Assembly (NCBI RefSeq): GCF_014837155.1
Contig: NZ_JACYHA010000005.1
Span: 248,001-312,000 of the forward strand
DNA length: 64,000 nt
Reading direction: 5' to 3'
Source: Litchfieldia stipae
GTDB taxonomy: Bacteria > Bacillota > Bacilli > Bacillales > Bacillaceae_L
Position 1 is the first letter of the stretch. Every line of letters starts with the position of its first letter. The notes below the pieces were generated by a model, which worked only from the letters and a program-made list of their open reading frames with translations, was not told the DNA's origin and ran no database searches. Shown piece by piece: positions 55,086 to 63,046 of this stretch. The translations under genes were made by a program, and so were the position numbers.

Positions 55086-55205
55086 TTAAAAATTGAACCA
55101 GCTTTGTAGTAATTGATACAGCATTCCTTCAAACAGGAGATCAAGGATTCCTGCTATGACTACAATAGCTATCACTATCGTCAAAATCAATTTCTTATTC
55201 TTCAA
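55086..55205 (-). CDS. Very small membrane protein, 39 residues
   Basis: A TTG start at 55205 is preceded by AGAGGGA, and the frame ends TAA at 55086. The product is almost entirely one transmembrane helix (KNKKLILTIVIAIVVIAGIL) followed by an amphipathic end LYQLLQSWFNF. Its basic N terminus, RBS and helix are good signs of a real small membrane protein. It lies 3' of the isochorismatase gene on the same strand. Confidence 0.5.
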   Translation of the reverse strand: MKNKKLILTIVIAIVVIAGILDLLFEGMLYQLLQSWFNF

Positions 55206-55234
55206 AACAATCCCTCTTTTCTATGCTTCCTTCA

Positions 55235-55276
55235 GGACGGTTCTTGTGCTTCTTAGGAAGCATGAGAACCGTCCCC
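55235..55276. repeat. REP-like palindrome, copy 6, overlapping a gene end
   Basis: ggacggttcttgtgcttc pairs with gaagcatgagaaccgtcc. Read on the minus strand it codes the last residues GDGSHAS and the TAA stop of the isochorismatase-family gene, the stop being in the loop. Confidence 0.9.
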
Positions 55277-55789
55277 AACATATTCATCATAGTCTAAAAC
55301 TTCAATGACCTCAGACCAATGTAAAACTGTTCCAACGAAATCCTTTATGTCGAGCCCTTTCATTTCATAGCTATCTTCTGTACCCACAGTACCAGTTGCA
55401 TCTTCTATAAACGTCACCTTAAAGCCGCGATCATACGCAGCAATCGCGGTAAACATGCAACAAAACTCGGTATTAAAGCCAATGATAAATAAATGGTCAA
55501 CACCCAGTTCCTCTAGCTTTTTAGATAACTCCGTTTTGAAAAATGAACTTGGTGTTGATTTCACAATGACGTCCTCAGCGTATGGTGCTAACGAAGGATG
55601 GATTTCAGAACCAACAGAATCCCTATACAGTGGACTCTCTTCCATCTCATCGAAATGTCTAATAAATATGACTGGTAATCCTTTATCTTTAAAGTCAATG
55701 ATCACTTTTTCCATCTTTGAAAGTTCCTGCTCAAAATTACCAAAACTAACAATCCCATTTTGTACATCAATAACCAACAAAGCTTTCAT
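55253..55789 (-). CDS. Isochorismatase-family cysteine hydrolase
   Basis: A 178-residue hydrolase with the complete triad: Asp8 in LLVIDVQNG, Lys77 in VIVKSTPSSF and Cys110 in GFNTEFCCMFT. This branch includes nicotinamidases and N-carbamoyl hydrolases; none can be chosen from sequence. The last seven residues are encoded by a REP-like palindrome, and the natural end may have been around LDYDEYV. The gene stands alone; only a weak RBS is seen before the ATG. Confidence 0.88.
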   Translation of the reverse strand: MKALLVIDVQNGIVSFGNFEQELSKMEKVIIDFKDKGLPVIFIRHFDEMEESPLYRDSVGSEIHPSLAPYAEDVIVKSTPSSFFKTELSKKLEELGVDHLFIIGFNTEFCCMFTAIAAYDRGFKVTFIEDATGTVGTEDSYEMKGLDIKDFVGTVLHWSEVIEVLDYDEYVGDGSHAS

Positions 55790-55953
55790 ACGAGGTATTC
55801 ACCTTCTTCTATAGAATGAATACTTACTTCCATAAGCGCAAATTGAAATCCTTCTTTTCATAGAAAAAACTTCGTTTACTGATTTTTAAGTAAACAGCAG
55901 ATGGTAAAATAATGAGTTAAGAAGATTAATTGTCTACTAGGAGGCGTACTAGG

Positions 55954-56361
55954 ATGGAGCATTGCATTTTTTGTGAAATCATTTCCAAAAGAGAAATGGC
56001 CTATATCATTTATGAAAATGATCATGTTATTTGTTTCTTAGACAAGTTTCCAATCAACAAAGGACATGTTTTAATTGTACCCAAGCGTCACTATCCAGAG
56101 TTCAGTGAAGTGGATTCGAAAAGTCTCACTGAAGTTATACTTGTTGCTCAAAAAATCGCACAATCCCTTGAAAAATCTTTATTAACCGATGGTATTACTG
56201 TGATGCAAAATAACGGGATGTTCAAGGATGTTGAACACTATCATATGCATATCATACCAAGATTTAGAGAGGATGGCTTTTCCTGGAACGAACCTGAAAT
56301 TGAAGTAATTGAGGATGAGTTTGAAGCAATAAGGCAGAAGTTAATAGGAAACTTGTCATAA
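55954..56361 (+). CDS. HIT-family nucleotide hydrolase
   Basis: The start is ATG 55954, nine bases after GGAGG; a TTG eight codons earlier is inside the RBS region. The 135-residue protein has the histidine triad HYHMHI (His95, His97, His99) and an N-terminal CIFC with later His residues as a structural zinc site. It hydrolyses or transfers nucleotide phosphates (for example adenylated or dinucleoside compounds). A hairpin follows. Confidence 0.92.
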   Translation: MEHCIFCEIISKREMAYIIYENDHVICFLDKFPINKGHVLIVPKRHYPEFSEVDSKSLTEVILVAQKIAQSLEKSLLTDGITVMQNNGMFKDVEHYHMHIIPRFREDGFSWNEPEIEVIEDEFEAIRQKLIGNLS

Positions 56362-56367
56362 TGACGT

Positions 56368-56401
56368 AAAGACCTTCTACCATGAAGGTCTTTAGCACAC
56401 T
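56368..56401 (+). terminator. Rho-independent terminator
   Basis: aaagaccttc pairs perfectly with gaaggtcttt over a six-base loop; a T6 tract follows after eight bases. It separates the HIT gene from the convergent anti-sigma gene. Confidence 0.7.
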
Positions 56402-56404
56402 TTT

Positions 56405-57232
56405 TTATTTCGATGTATACCTATCTTCATTTTCATAAGTAAACAACTTCGCTAATTCAATCAATTCAGCTGCATTAAAATCATCAGTTGCTACTGACTG
56501 AGAGTAGAAATAATAAATATTCTTGTCAGTAATGACCTGTAATCCACTAAATCTTACTGTGCCGTCTACGCTTTCTTGGAGGACTGCTCTCTGTCCTGCA
56601 ATCTCTATTTCTTCGGTCGTATATGCTTGTGCAGGATACTCAGGATGGGCTAATGCCATCTTCACTCTTTCATCCACGGATTGATGGTGCCTCTGTGTGT
56701 GAACAGAAATATACCTACCAACAGTAGTTGTAGAGTAATGGGCAGATATGGAGAAGTTCACTTTATCTCCCGCTTTATCCATAACTACATTTAATTCTGG
56801 TTCCCCATTGATCGTTTCTATTTTCTTATATGCATCCAATGGATACACTGTGTGTTTATGCCCTTCTTCAGTTAATACAATTTGTTGTTTCCCTTTGATA
56901 TCTTCAATTGTATAATGAATACCTTCAATAAACTCATTCACTTCGCCCCTACTGACTGGTTGAACTCCCTGCTTATCAATGGAAAACTGATCTTCACTTT
57001 CTAGAAAAGTATGGATCGAAAATAGCCCAATTAGTAAAAGAACGACTGTTATTACACTGGGAGTCCATCGATTGAACTGAGCCTTCACCTTCAATTTCCA
57101 CTCATCCTTATTGATCTCATTGAATATATTTTTTCCAACTCGCTTTTTACTGTCTAGATTCCATTCAATCTTCTGATCTAGTGTTTTCAGAGTGTAGCTT
57201 AAATAAGGCTTTTCTTCATGAGAGTTCTTCAT
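56405..57232 (-). CDS. Membrane-anchored putative anti-sigma factor, pair 3
   Basis: The start is ATG 57232, seven bases after GAGGAGGGA; the frame stays open six residues further. The 275-residue protein has a cytoplasmic N terminus of about 55 residues, one transmembrane helix (about 58-77) and an outer domain of about 195 residues with a repeating beta pattern. It overlaps the sigma gene by 17 bases. No zinc motif is present, as in the other two pairs. The outer domain is not the DUF4030 type. Confidence 0.75.
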   Translation of the reverse strand: MKNSHEEKPYLSYTLKTLDQKIEWNLDSKKRVGKNIFNEINKDEWKLKVKAQFNRWTPSVITVVLLLIGLFSIHTFLESEDQFSIDKQGVQPVSRGEVNEFIEGIHYTIEDIKGKQQIVLTEEGHKHTVYPLDAYKKIETINGEPELNVVMDKAGDKVNFSISAHYSTTTVGRYISVHTQRHHQSVDERVKMALAHPEYPAQAYTTEEIEIAGQRAVLQESVDGTVRFSGLQVITDKNIYYFYSQSVATDDFNAAELIELAKLFTYENEDRYTSK

Positions 57233-57752
57233 AAGTAAATCCCTCCTCAATGAGCTTGCTTTCTAATTCGCTCAATCCTCTTGATAATGTTGATTTAACT
57301 TTACTTTCTGACCACCCTAAGATTAGCGCCGTTTCTTTCGTCGAGAATTCCTTTACTTTTCTTAGGAGGATGACTTCGCGATAGGTCTCTTTTAAACCTG
57401 AAAGAATATGATAGAACTCACCAATTTCCTCTTGGATAACCACTAATTGTTCCGATGAGGGTGATACGGTGTTCTCTTTTACATGTAGGATTTGCTTAAT
57501 AAGTCTTGTTCTTTTCTCTCTTCTTAGAGAATCAATTGCAAGGTTTCGTGCAATTTTGAATAGCCATGTTTTCTCCGAAGACAAATAGTCAAAATGGTGA
57601 AAGCTCTTGTACCCTTTGATAAACGTTTCTTGCGTCAAATCCTCTGCTTGATGGACATCCTTAAGCATGATGACTAAATATTTAAAGATGGAATCACTAT
57701 GATGCTCGTACCAATCTCGCAATTTCACCTTCTTTTCATTGTCAGAGAACAC
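57216..57752 (-). CDS. ECF sigma factor, pair 3
   Basis: A 178-residue ECF sigma factor. Region 2 has HQAEDLTQETFIKGYKSFHHF and SEKTWLFKIARNLAIDSLRREKR; region 4 has LKETYREVILLRKVKEFSTKETALILGWSESKVKSTLSRGLS. It is a close paralogue of pair 2. The start is GTG 57752 with GGAGG upstream. A weak ECF-like promoter (CGTC at 57790-57787, with GACC 16 bases upstream) lies before it on the minus strand. Confidence 0.93.
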   Translation of the reverse strand: MFSDNEKKVKLRDWYEHHSDSIFKYLVIMLKDVHQAEDLTQETFIKGYKSFHHFDYLSSEKTWLFKIARNLAIDSLRREKRTRLIKQILHVKENTVSPSSEQLVVIQEEIGEFYHILSGLKETYREVILLRKVKEFSTKETALILGWSESKVKSTLSRGLSELESKLIEEGFTYEELS

Positions 57753-58018
57753 GTAAGGTCCTCCTTTCTGTTTTTAATATCTAATAGACGAATAAATTAA
57801 TCATTTGGTCGCAAAAATGGTAAATTGACTCGATAATCAAAAAAATTAGTCATTTTTCAAAATAAAACAATTATTTATCTTATAATTATAGTAAATGTGA
57901 GGTGAAAATAAATGAACTTATTCCTTCTTGTATGAATCGTTTGAAAACTAACTGAAGCACGTTCGCTGTAATCTTTACTCCATACTCTGAAAATCTACTT
58001 AACTGGAGGGAGTAAAGA

Positions 58019-58297
58019 ATGAACTATATTAATGCGGAACGTGTATTACCAGAAGAAGTCATTAGATTGATTCAACAATATGTAGATGGTAAGCCGTTAT
58101 ATATTCCAAGAAAAACAGAAAACAAAAAATCTTGGGGTGAGAATAGCGGAACACGAGAATCACTTAAAAAGAGAAATAAAGACATTTATACAGACTCACT
58201 TCAAGGAGTTAGTATAGGTGACCTAGCCAGAATGTATTTTTTATCTGAGAAAAGTATACAAAGGATCATTCGACAAGAAAAATCACAACATGTATAA
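58019..58297 (+). CDS. CD3324-like small HTH protein
   Basis: A 92-residue protein beginning MNYINAERVLPEEVIRLIQQYVDGKPLYIPRK and ending in a short HTH (GVSIGDLARMYFLSEKSIQRIIRQEK). This is the pattern of the CD3324/Mor-like family common in Clostridia and Bacilli. It is likely a DNA-binding regulator. It is transcribed alone, with GGAGG RBS and a good terminator. Target genes are unknown. Confidence 0.8.
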   Translation: MNYINAERVLPEEVIRLIQQYVDGKPLYIPRKTENKKSWGENSGTRESLKKRNKDIYTDSLQGVSIGDLARMYFLSEKSIQRIIRQEKSQHV

Positions 58298-58305
58298 GCG
58301 AATTC

Positions 58306-58341
58306 AGGATACTTATTTTTCTTGTAAGTATCCTTTTTTGC
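58306..58341 (+). terminator. Rho-independent terminator
   Basis: aggatactta and taagtatcct form a 10-bp stem with a nine-base loop followed by T6. Confidence 0.9.
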
Positions 58342-58458
58342 TCAAAAACTTTTCCCACTAGTTTTTGAGGTTTCCTTTCCTCACAGCGATTGGTAAGATA
58401 TTACAAGATAGTAAGAATCTTGATAAATAAGCCTGATTTATGTGGGAGGAATAATAGT

Positions 58459-59487
58459 ATGACTACTATTTTGAAACAATTGACAGCCATGCAGGACAAA
58501 ATTGAGTTCTCAGGTACGACACTTGTCAAAAGGAACAAAGAAGTGGTGGCAGAACGAAGTAATGGTTATGCCAACCGTTCTGAAGAAATTAAAAATAACA
58601 ACTTTACTCGATTCGGGATCGCATCTGGATGTAAGCTTTTCACAGCAATAGCCATTTGCCAGCTTGTTGAACGTGGGAAGCTATCATTTGATTCAACATT
58701 AAAGGAGTGCCTAAATATTCCTTTTCCTGCTTTCGATGAATCTATCACGATTCATCATTTACTTACACATACTTCTGGGATCCCCGATTATTTCGATGAG
58801 GAAATAATGGAGGACTTTGAGGAATTATGGGTGCAAAACCCTATGTATAGAATAAGAAAGTTAGAGGATTTCTTACCTTTATTTCAAAACCATTCGATGA
58901 AACTGAATGTTGGCGATAGGTTTCATTACAATAATGCGGGGTATATTGTGCTTGGGTTAATTGTTGAACAGGCCAGTAGGATCCCCTTCACAGATTATAT
59001 TCAAGAACATGTATTTAATAAAGCCGGTATGAAGAACTCAGGATATTTTGAATTTGATGCATTACCACCAAATACGGCTATTGGTTATATTGACTTTCCT
59101 AATCGAACGTGGAAAACAAATATCTATTCCCTTCCTGTAAAAGGAGGACCTGATGGTGGAGCATACACGACGGTACAAGACATGGATAAGTTGTGGGACG
59201 CACTGGTAAATGGGGAGCTTTTAGGTAAGCATTACACACAAAAATTACTTACCCCTTATGTCTATACAGAGGAAGATGATAGTTGGTACGGATATGGTGT
59301 TTGGATTGATAAAGAAAATGAGGTTATAAAAAAATATCATATTATGGGCTATGATCCAGGTGTTAGCTTTCATTCTGCTTATTACCCTGAAACCAATTAC
59401 AAGGTTGTTGTGTGTTCAAACAAATCAGAAGGGGCATACGACATGATGAGAGTGATTGAAGAGGGATTTACAAAGGACATATCATAA
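58459..59487 (+). CDS. Serine hydrolase of the beta-lactamase/PBP-like (class C) family
   Basis: The start is ATG 58459, with GGGAGGA upstream; the open frame extends 23 residues further without RBS. The 342-residue protein has Ser56-x-x-Lys59 (SGCK), Tyr157-x-Asn159 (YNN) and a late HIMGYDPG in place of KTG. These are the DD-peptidase/esterase-like class C motifs. It has no signal peptide, so a cytoplasmic esterase or peptidase role is likely and beta-lactam resistance is not indicated. Confidence 0.85.
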   Translation: MTTILKQLTAMQDKIEFSGTTLVKRNKEVVAERSNGYANRSEEIKNNNFTRFGIASGCKLFTAIAICQLVERGKLSFDSTLKECLNIPFPAFDESITIHHLLTHTSGIPDYFDEEIMEDFEELWVQNPMYRIRKLEDFLPLFQNHSMKLNVGDRFHYNNAGYIVLGLIVEQASRIPFTDYIQEHVFNKAGMKNSGYFEFDALPPNTAIGYIDFPNRTWKTNIYSLPVKGGPDGGAYTTVQDMDKLWDALVNGELLGKHYTQKLLTPYVYTEEDDSWYGYGVWIDKENEVIKKYHIMGYDPGVSFHSAYYPETNYKVVVCSNKSEGAYDMMRVIEEGFTKDIS

Positions 59488-59528
59488 TATAAAGGAAAGT
59501 TTAACAGTGTATATTGGAGGCGTATTGT

Positions 59529-59711
59529 TTGGATCGATTATTATTTGTATTTGGATTACTAATGTTTATCTTCTGCCTCATATTCTTTGTCATGAATTTT
59601 ATTGGTGAGTATGATGGAATGACATTAATTTGGACATTGTTCGGCATGTTAAACGCAGGAATTGCAATAGGTGTTTCTGAGATTTTAAGTACATTGAAAT
59701 ATAAGAAATAA
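59529..59711 (+). CDS. Small two-TM membrane protein, 60 residues
   Basis: The start is TTG 59529, eight bases after GGAGG; an earlier in-frame TTG at 59514 overlaps the RBS. Two transmembrane segments (LLFVFGLLMFIFCLIFFVMN and LIWTLFGMLNAGIAIGVSE) and a short basic end make up the protein. It follows the serine hydrolase by 41 bases and may be co-transcribed with it. Function is unknown. Confidence 0.65.
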   Translation: MDRLLFVFGLLMFIFCLIFFVMNFIGEYDGMTLIWTLFGMLNAGIAIGVSEILSTLKYKK

Positions 59712-59714
59712 AGA

Positions 59715-59770
59715 GTGCAAGCCTGTATCAACAGATTAGTTAATCACTAATCAAAGATACAGGCTTGCAC
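59715..59770. terminator. Long hairpin between convergent genes
   Basis: A perfect 15-bp stem gtgcaagcctgtatc / gatacaggcttgcac encloses an inner gattag/ctaatc stem. T-runs are weak on both sides. It probably terminates both convergent transcripts. Confidence 0.65.
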
Positions 59771-59777
59771 ATTGAGG

Positions 59778-61094
59778 CTATCTACTGTTCCTTCTCCCTC
59801 TTCCCCCAGATCCAGATTTACTTTCTGATCTGCGGTGATCGGAGTTTCTTCTTGTTGACGATTCATTTCCTCTTCTTCTGTCATTCCCTCTTGCTTCAGG
59901 ACCTCGAGGTCGGGATTTTCTAATTTGCTCATTTCGTTCCTGCTGATAGTCTTCTCTGTCAGGAATACTAACCCCTTTGATCACTTGCTTTTCCAAGGTT
60001 TGATTGATTCCTATTTCAATCATACGTAAGAAGTCGAGATCCTTTGGTGCGACTAGGGTAAAAGCAATTCCGTCTCCACCCGCACGGCCGGTCCGTCCAA
60101 TTCGGTGAACATAGCTCTCGACATCATGTGGGATATCATAATTGAATACATGGGTGACCCCTTCAACATCAAGACCTCTTGCTGCTACATCGGTTGCGAC
60201 TAGGAACTGAGTCTTTGCTTCACGGAAACGTTTCATTGCTTTTTCACGTTTCGCTTGTGTTAAATCACCGTGTAACTCGTCTGCTTCATAACCATTTGCC
60301 ACCAGTGCATCGTACAGCTTCTTCGCACGAATCTTTGTCCGGCAAAAGATGATCGCTAGGAACGGTCGTTGTTCTTCAATTAAATGAAATAAAGTCGCTT
60401 GTTTTCTACGGTCAGTCGTTTCAATAACAACTTGTTTGATTTCTTCAACGGTTACTTTTTTCGCCTTCACTTCGATTAACTCTGGCTCAGTCATATACTT
60501 TTTCGCTAAGGACTGGATTTCCTTTGGCATTGTTGCTGAGAATAGCATCGTTTGCCGAGTTGAATAGGTCTCGTGAATGATGTCATCCACCTCTGGCAAG
60601 AATCCCATATGTAACATTTGATCCGCTTCATCTAATACCAGCATTTCCACGGTGGATAGATCAATGGTTTCACGACGAATATGATCTAGTAATCGTCCTG
60701 GAGTCGCAACGACGATATGCTGTGCCCCTTTTAGCTTTTTCAATTGGTGTGCAACATCCTGCCCACCATAGACTGCAAGGACATTTACCCCTTCAAGGTT
60801 CTCAATCATTTTCTTGATTTCTTTTGAAATTTGCTGAGCTAATTCTCGTGTTGGTGTCAAAATCAGTGCTTGCACATCTGAGCGGTTTACATCTATTTTT
60901 TCAAGAATCGGTAGGACAAATGCTAATGTCTTTCCCGTCCCTGTTTGTGCTTTTGCAATGACATCCTTTCCTTCAAGAACTGCGGGAATCGTTCGTTCCT
61001 GGATCGGAGTTGGTTGCACAAGTCCTAATGACTTTAATGTATGGTTAATTTCCTTTCGAATGCCAAGCTGTAAAAAATCAGGCAATATCATCAC
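59778..61094 (-). CDS. DEAD-box RNA helicase
   Basis: A 438-residue helicase with the Q motif (PTPIQ), [30 protein letters not shown] and HRIGRTGR motifs in order. After the core (to about residue 365) a basic Arg/Gly/Ser-rich tail follows, typical of RNA-binding extensions of CshA/B/E-type proteins. I cannot choose the exact Csh orthologue. It likely unwinds RNA in ribosome assembly or cold growth. It stands alone on the minus strand. Confidence 0.92.
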   Translation of the reverse strand: MMILPDFLQLGIRKEINHTLKSLGLVQPTPIQERTIPAVLEGKDVIAKAQTGTGKTLAFVLPILEKIDVNRSDVQALILTPTRELAQQISKEIKKMIENLEGVNVLAVYGGQDVAHQLKKLKGAQHIVVATPGRLLDHIRRETIDLSTVEMLVLDEADQMLHMGFLPEVDDIIHETYSTRQTMLFSATMPKEIQSLAKKYMTEPELIEVKAKKVTVEEIKQVVIETTDRRKQATLFHLIEEQRPFLAIIFCRTKIRAKKLYDALVANGYEADELHGDLTQAKREKAMKRFREAKTQFLVATDVAARGLDVEGVTHVFNYDIPHDVESYVHRIGRTGRAGGDGIAFTLVAPKDLDFLRMIEIGINQTLEKQVIKGVSIPDREDYQQERNEQIRKSRPRGPEARGNDRRRGNESSTRRNSDHRRSESKSGSGGRGRRNSR

Positions 61095-61147
61095 GTCTCT
61101 TTTCTTATAAGAATGCTTATTTACTATAGCATATTATTCAGCAAACA

Positions 61148-61486
61148 CTATACTTGAATCGTATCTCCGACCGCAAAAGAATAGCTAGAGATCGTTCCTT
61201 GAGGAAATTCAATGACCGATGTCGCATGCTTAATCGGAAAAATCAAGGTCCACGGCTTCACATTTTCTTTTAATGCGATAATTCTCATCTCTTCATTCAA
61301 GAACACGACATCAATTGAAAAAAACATAAAGAACATATGAATCGAGTTACAAGGCTTAATCCAGATTCCTTCATTCTCAATTGGTTCAACCCGAAACATC
61401 AAGCCTTTAAATCGTTTGAAAAACGTATGGTATTCTTTAACCTGAATTGGTATTTCCTTACTTTTTTCTCCAGTTTGTAATTTCAT
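61148..61486 (-). CDS. DUF192 family protein
   Basis: A roughly 112-residue protein with the DUF192 layout: FFKRFKGLMFR, NSIHMFFMFFSIDVVFL and the VIEFPQGT segment near the end. The start is uncertain among TTG 61495, GTG 61492 and ATG 61486; ATG is given. DUF192 genes are often next to Tad pilus loci in Bacteria, as here, but the function is unknown. It is divergent from the flp operon. Confidence 0.8.
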   Translation of the reverse strand: MKLQTGEKSKEIPIQVKEYHTFFKRFKGLMFRVEPIENEGIWIKPCNSIHMFFMFFSIDVVFLNEEMRIIALKENVKPWTLIFPIKHATSVIEFPQGTISSYSFAVGDTIQV

Positions 61487-61679
61487 AAGCACCAAATCCC
61501 TTATGATGAAGTATTATAAGCTTTGTCAAATTGTTCTTATTTCACTCTTTCCAGATTCATGTAGGACATGAAATAATTTGTCATTGGTGAAGAACTCTAG
61601 AGGTGATATGATTTCTTCACAGGCAGCGAGACACGGGCGATGAAAGACGTGAATCAATCTCGTTATCGTTGTTTACACT

Positions 61680-61768
61680 AATGATAAGGGCAAACCAAGG
61701 GAAACCTTGAGACGCAAAGCTATAGGGGCTTCATCGACTGAGTCGATATGCCAGCCAGTTGCCGAAAA
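61680..61768 (+). ncRNA. c-di-GMP-I (GEMM) riboswitch upstream of flp
   Basis: The conserved GEMM core is present in order: gataagggcaaacc, a P2 hairpin with a gaaa tetraloop (aaggGAAAcctt), gagacgcaaagc, atagggg, a P3 hairpin (tcatcgactgagtcgat), atgccagcc and agttgccg. The match to class I is strong. An intrinsic terminator starting inside the 3' end of the aptamer follows, so ligand binding should prevent termination or vice versa. Its output is the pilin operon. The 364-base gap before flp otherwise holds a small hairpin (ttatc/gataa) just 5' of the aptamer. Confidence 0.92.
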
Positions 61769-61806
61769 TAGTTGAACTTTAAACTATTCTTCGGGGGATA
61801 TTTTTT
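61762..61806 (+). terminator. Riboswitch expression-platform terminator
   Basis: ccgaa-aatagtt pairs with aactatt-ttcgg around an eight-base loop and is followed, after gggata, by T6. It overlaps the last bases of the aptamer (gccgaa), which is what allows switching. Confidence 0.8.
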
Positions 61807-61850
61807 AGCAATTCCGTACTAAAAAAATCCTGAAGGGTGGAATATATATC

Positions 61851-62033
61851 ATGAAAAAGCAAATCAAACGTTTCATTAAGGATGAGAAGGGTCAAGGGAT
61901 GACTGAGTACGGTTTAATCTTAGGAGTTGTTGCACTAGGTGCGATTGGTGCATTCTGGGCATTCGGTGACACATTAACAACTAAAGTTGGCGAAGTAACA
62001 ACAAACATTACAAATGGTTTTACTAAACCATAA
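61851..62033 (+). CDS. flp: Flp-family type IVb prepilin
   Basis: A 60-residue Flp prepilin: a 14-residue basic leader KKQIKRFIKDEKG, then the Gly-x4-Glu-Tyr motif (GQGMTEY) at which prepilin peptidase cuts, then a hydrophobic helix and a small hydrophilic end. Flp subunits polymerise into the Tad pilus, used for surface attachment. Expression is controlled by the upstream c-di-GMP riboswitch. AAGGGTGG RBS. A hairpin separates it from the next gene, as expected for a highly expressed pilin. Confidence 0.95.
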   Translation: MKKQIKRFIKDEKGQGMTEYGLILGVVALGAIGAFWAFGDTLTTKVGEVTTNITNGFTKP

Positions 62034-62077
62034 AAATAAACATTCATTCAATAGATAGATAAAAAAACACATTTTAA

Positions 62078-62124
62078 AATCCTACTTTCCGTCTTGCAAT
62101 AGGCAGTGAAAGTAGGATTCTTTA
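62078..62124 (+). terminator. Attenuating hairpin after flp
   Basis: aatcctactttc and gaaagtaggatt form a 12-bp stem with a 18-base loop, followed by cttta. It probably reduces transcription of the downstream pilus-assembly genes relative to pilin. Confidence 0.65.
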
Positions 62125-62140
62125 CGGGGGGAGAAACTTT

Positions 62141-62632
62141 ATGACAACAATGATCTTAGTAATCGCCTTAGTCATTTCATTCTTCACAGATGTAAAACAA
62201 AGAAAAATTCTTAATATCGTCACTTTACCAGCTATCCTAATCGGGATTATTTCAAATACTGTAACAAGTGGCTTTCACGGTCTTCTTTTTAGCCTATTAG
62301 GTGTCTTAACAGGATTTGCGTTATTATTTATTCCTTATGTATTGAACGGTATGGCTGCTGGTGACTTGAAATTAGTGATGGCAATTGGCGCGTTAAAAGG
62401 TAGTGCATTTGTATTCGGTTCTTTCTTATATATTGCGTTATTTGGTGGAATAATAGCTCTTATCATCTTACTTTTCCAAAAAGATTTCATGAACACGTTA
62501 AAACGAATGGTCGTTTCGGCACAATTTAGAACATTAGATAGCTTAAGCAAAAAAGAGTATCACCACGCATTTCCATATGGTGTAGCGATAGTGTTAGGGA
62601 CTTTCAGTTATTATGGAATGAACCTGTTATAA
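62141..62632 (+). CDS. Prepilin peptidase (TadV/CpaA, A24)
   Basis: A 163-residue membrane aspartic protease. The first Asp is in FFTDVKQRKI and the second in the AAGDLKLV motif (GxGD variant), with about five transmembrane segments. It lacks the methylase domain of PilD, as do TadV/CpaA. It should cut the Flp leader and possibly the TadE/TadG-like pseudopilins encoded next. GGGGGAG RBS. Confidence 0.92.
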   Translation: MTTMILVIALVISFFTDVKQRKILNIVTLPAILIGIISNTVTSGFHGLLFSLLGVLTGFALLFIPYVLNGMAAGDLKLVMAIGALKGSAFVFGSFLYIALFGGIIALIILLFQKDFMNTLKRMVVSAQFRTLDSLSKKEYHHAFPYGVAIVLGTFSYYGMNLL

Positions 62633-62661
62633 GAATGATATTTCATGCGGAGTGACGAATC

Positions 62662-63045
62662 ATGACAAGCAACCAAAGAGGTCAAGCAACAGTTGAATTA
62701 GCATTTTCACTCGTTATACTCGTACTTTTTCTATTCGCAATCATTGATTTCGGACGTATTTTCCATGCTTATTTAACGCTTGATCATGCAAGTCGAGAGG
62801 GTGCTAGAATCGCCAGTGTGGGTGCAACAGATTCTGAGGTGATTGCACGTGTCAAGGGCTCAGCCCCTCTCCTTGATTCAACAACAGTGTCTGTTTCGAT
62901 CACTCCCCTTCCCCAAGATCGAGTAAGAGGGTCATATGTAACCGTTGAACTCGCATACCCTATTTCTTTCTCGGTCCCCCTCCTTGCGAATGTAGCACCA
63001 AATCCTCTTACCCTTCGTTCAAAAACCGTGATGAGGGTGGAATAA
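62662..63045 (+). CDS. TadE-family pseudopilin
   Basis: A 127-residue protein with an N-terminal QRGQATVELAFSLVILVLFLFAIIDFGR segment, the TadE motif with the conserved Glu of the prepilin-like helix, followed by SREGARIAS. TadE-like proteins are minor pseudopilins needed for Flp pilus assembly. It is followed one base later by the TadG-like gene. Confidence 0.9.
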   Translation: MTSNQRGQATVELAFSLVILVLFLFAIIDFGRIFHAYLTLDHASREGARIASVGATDSEVIARVKGSAPLLDSTTVSVSITPLPQDRVRGSYVTVELAYPISFSVPLLANVAPNPLTLRSKTVMRVE

Positions 63046-63046
63046 G

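Noticed and set aside
45773-55276. Insertion sequences or a genomic island explaining the REP-like cluster
   Set aside because: No transposase, integrase, tRNA or direct-repeat boundary is seen; the palindromes occur singly between ordinary genes.
58459-59487. Beta-lactam resistance gene
   Set aside because: It lacks a signal peptide and the KTG motif and matches the broad class C-like serine hydrolase family rather than a true beta-lactamase.
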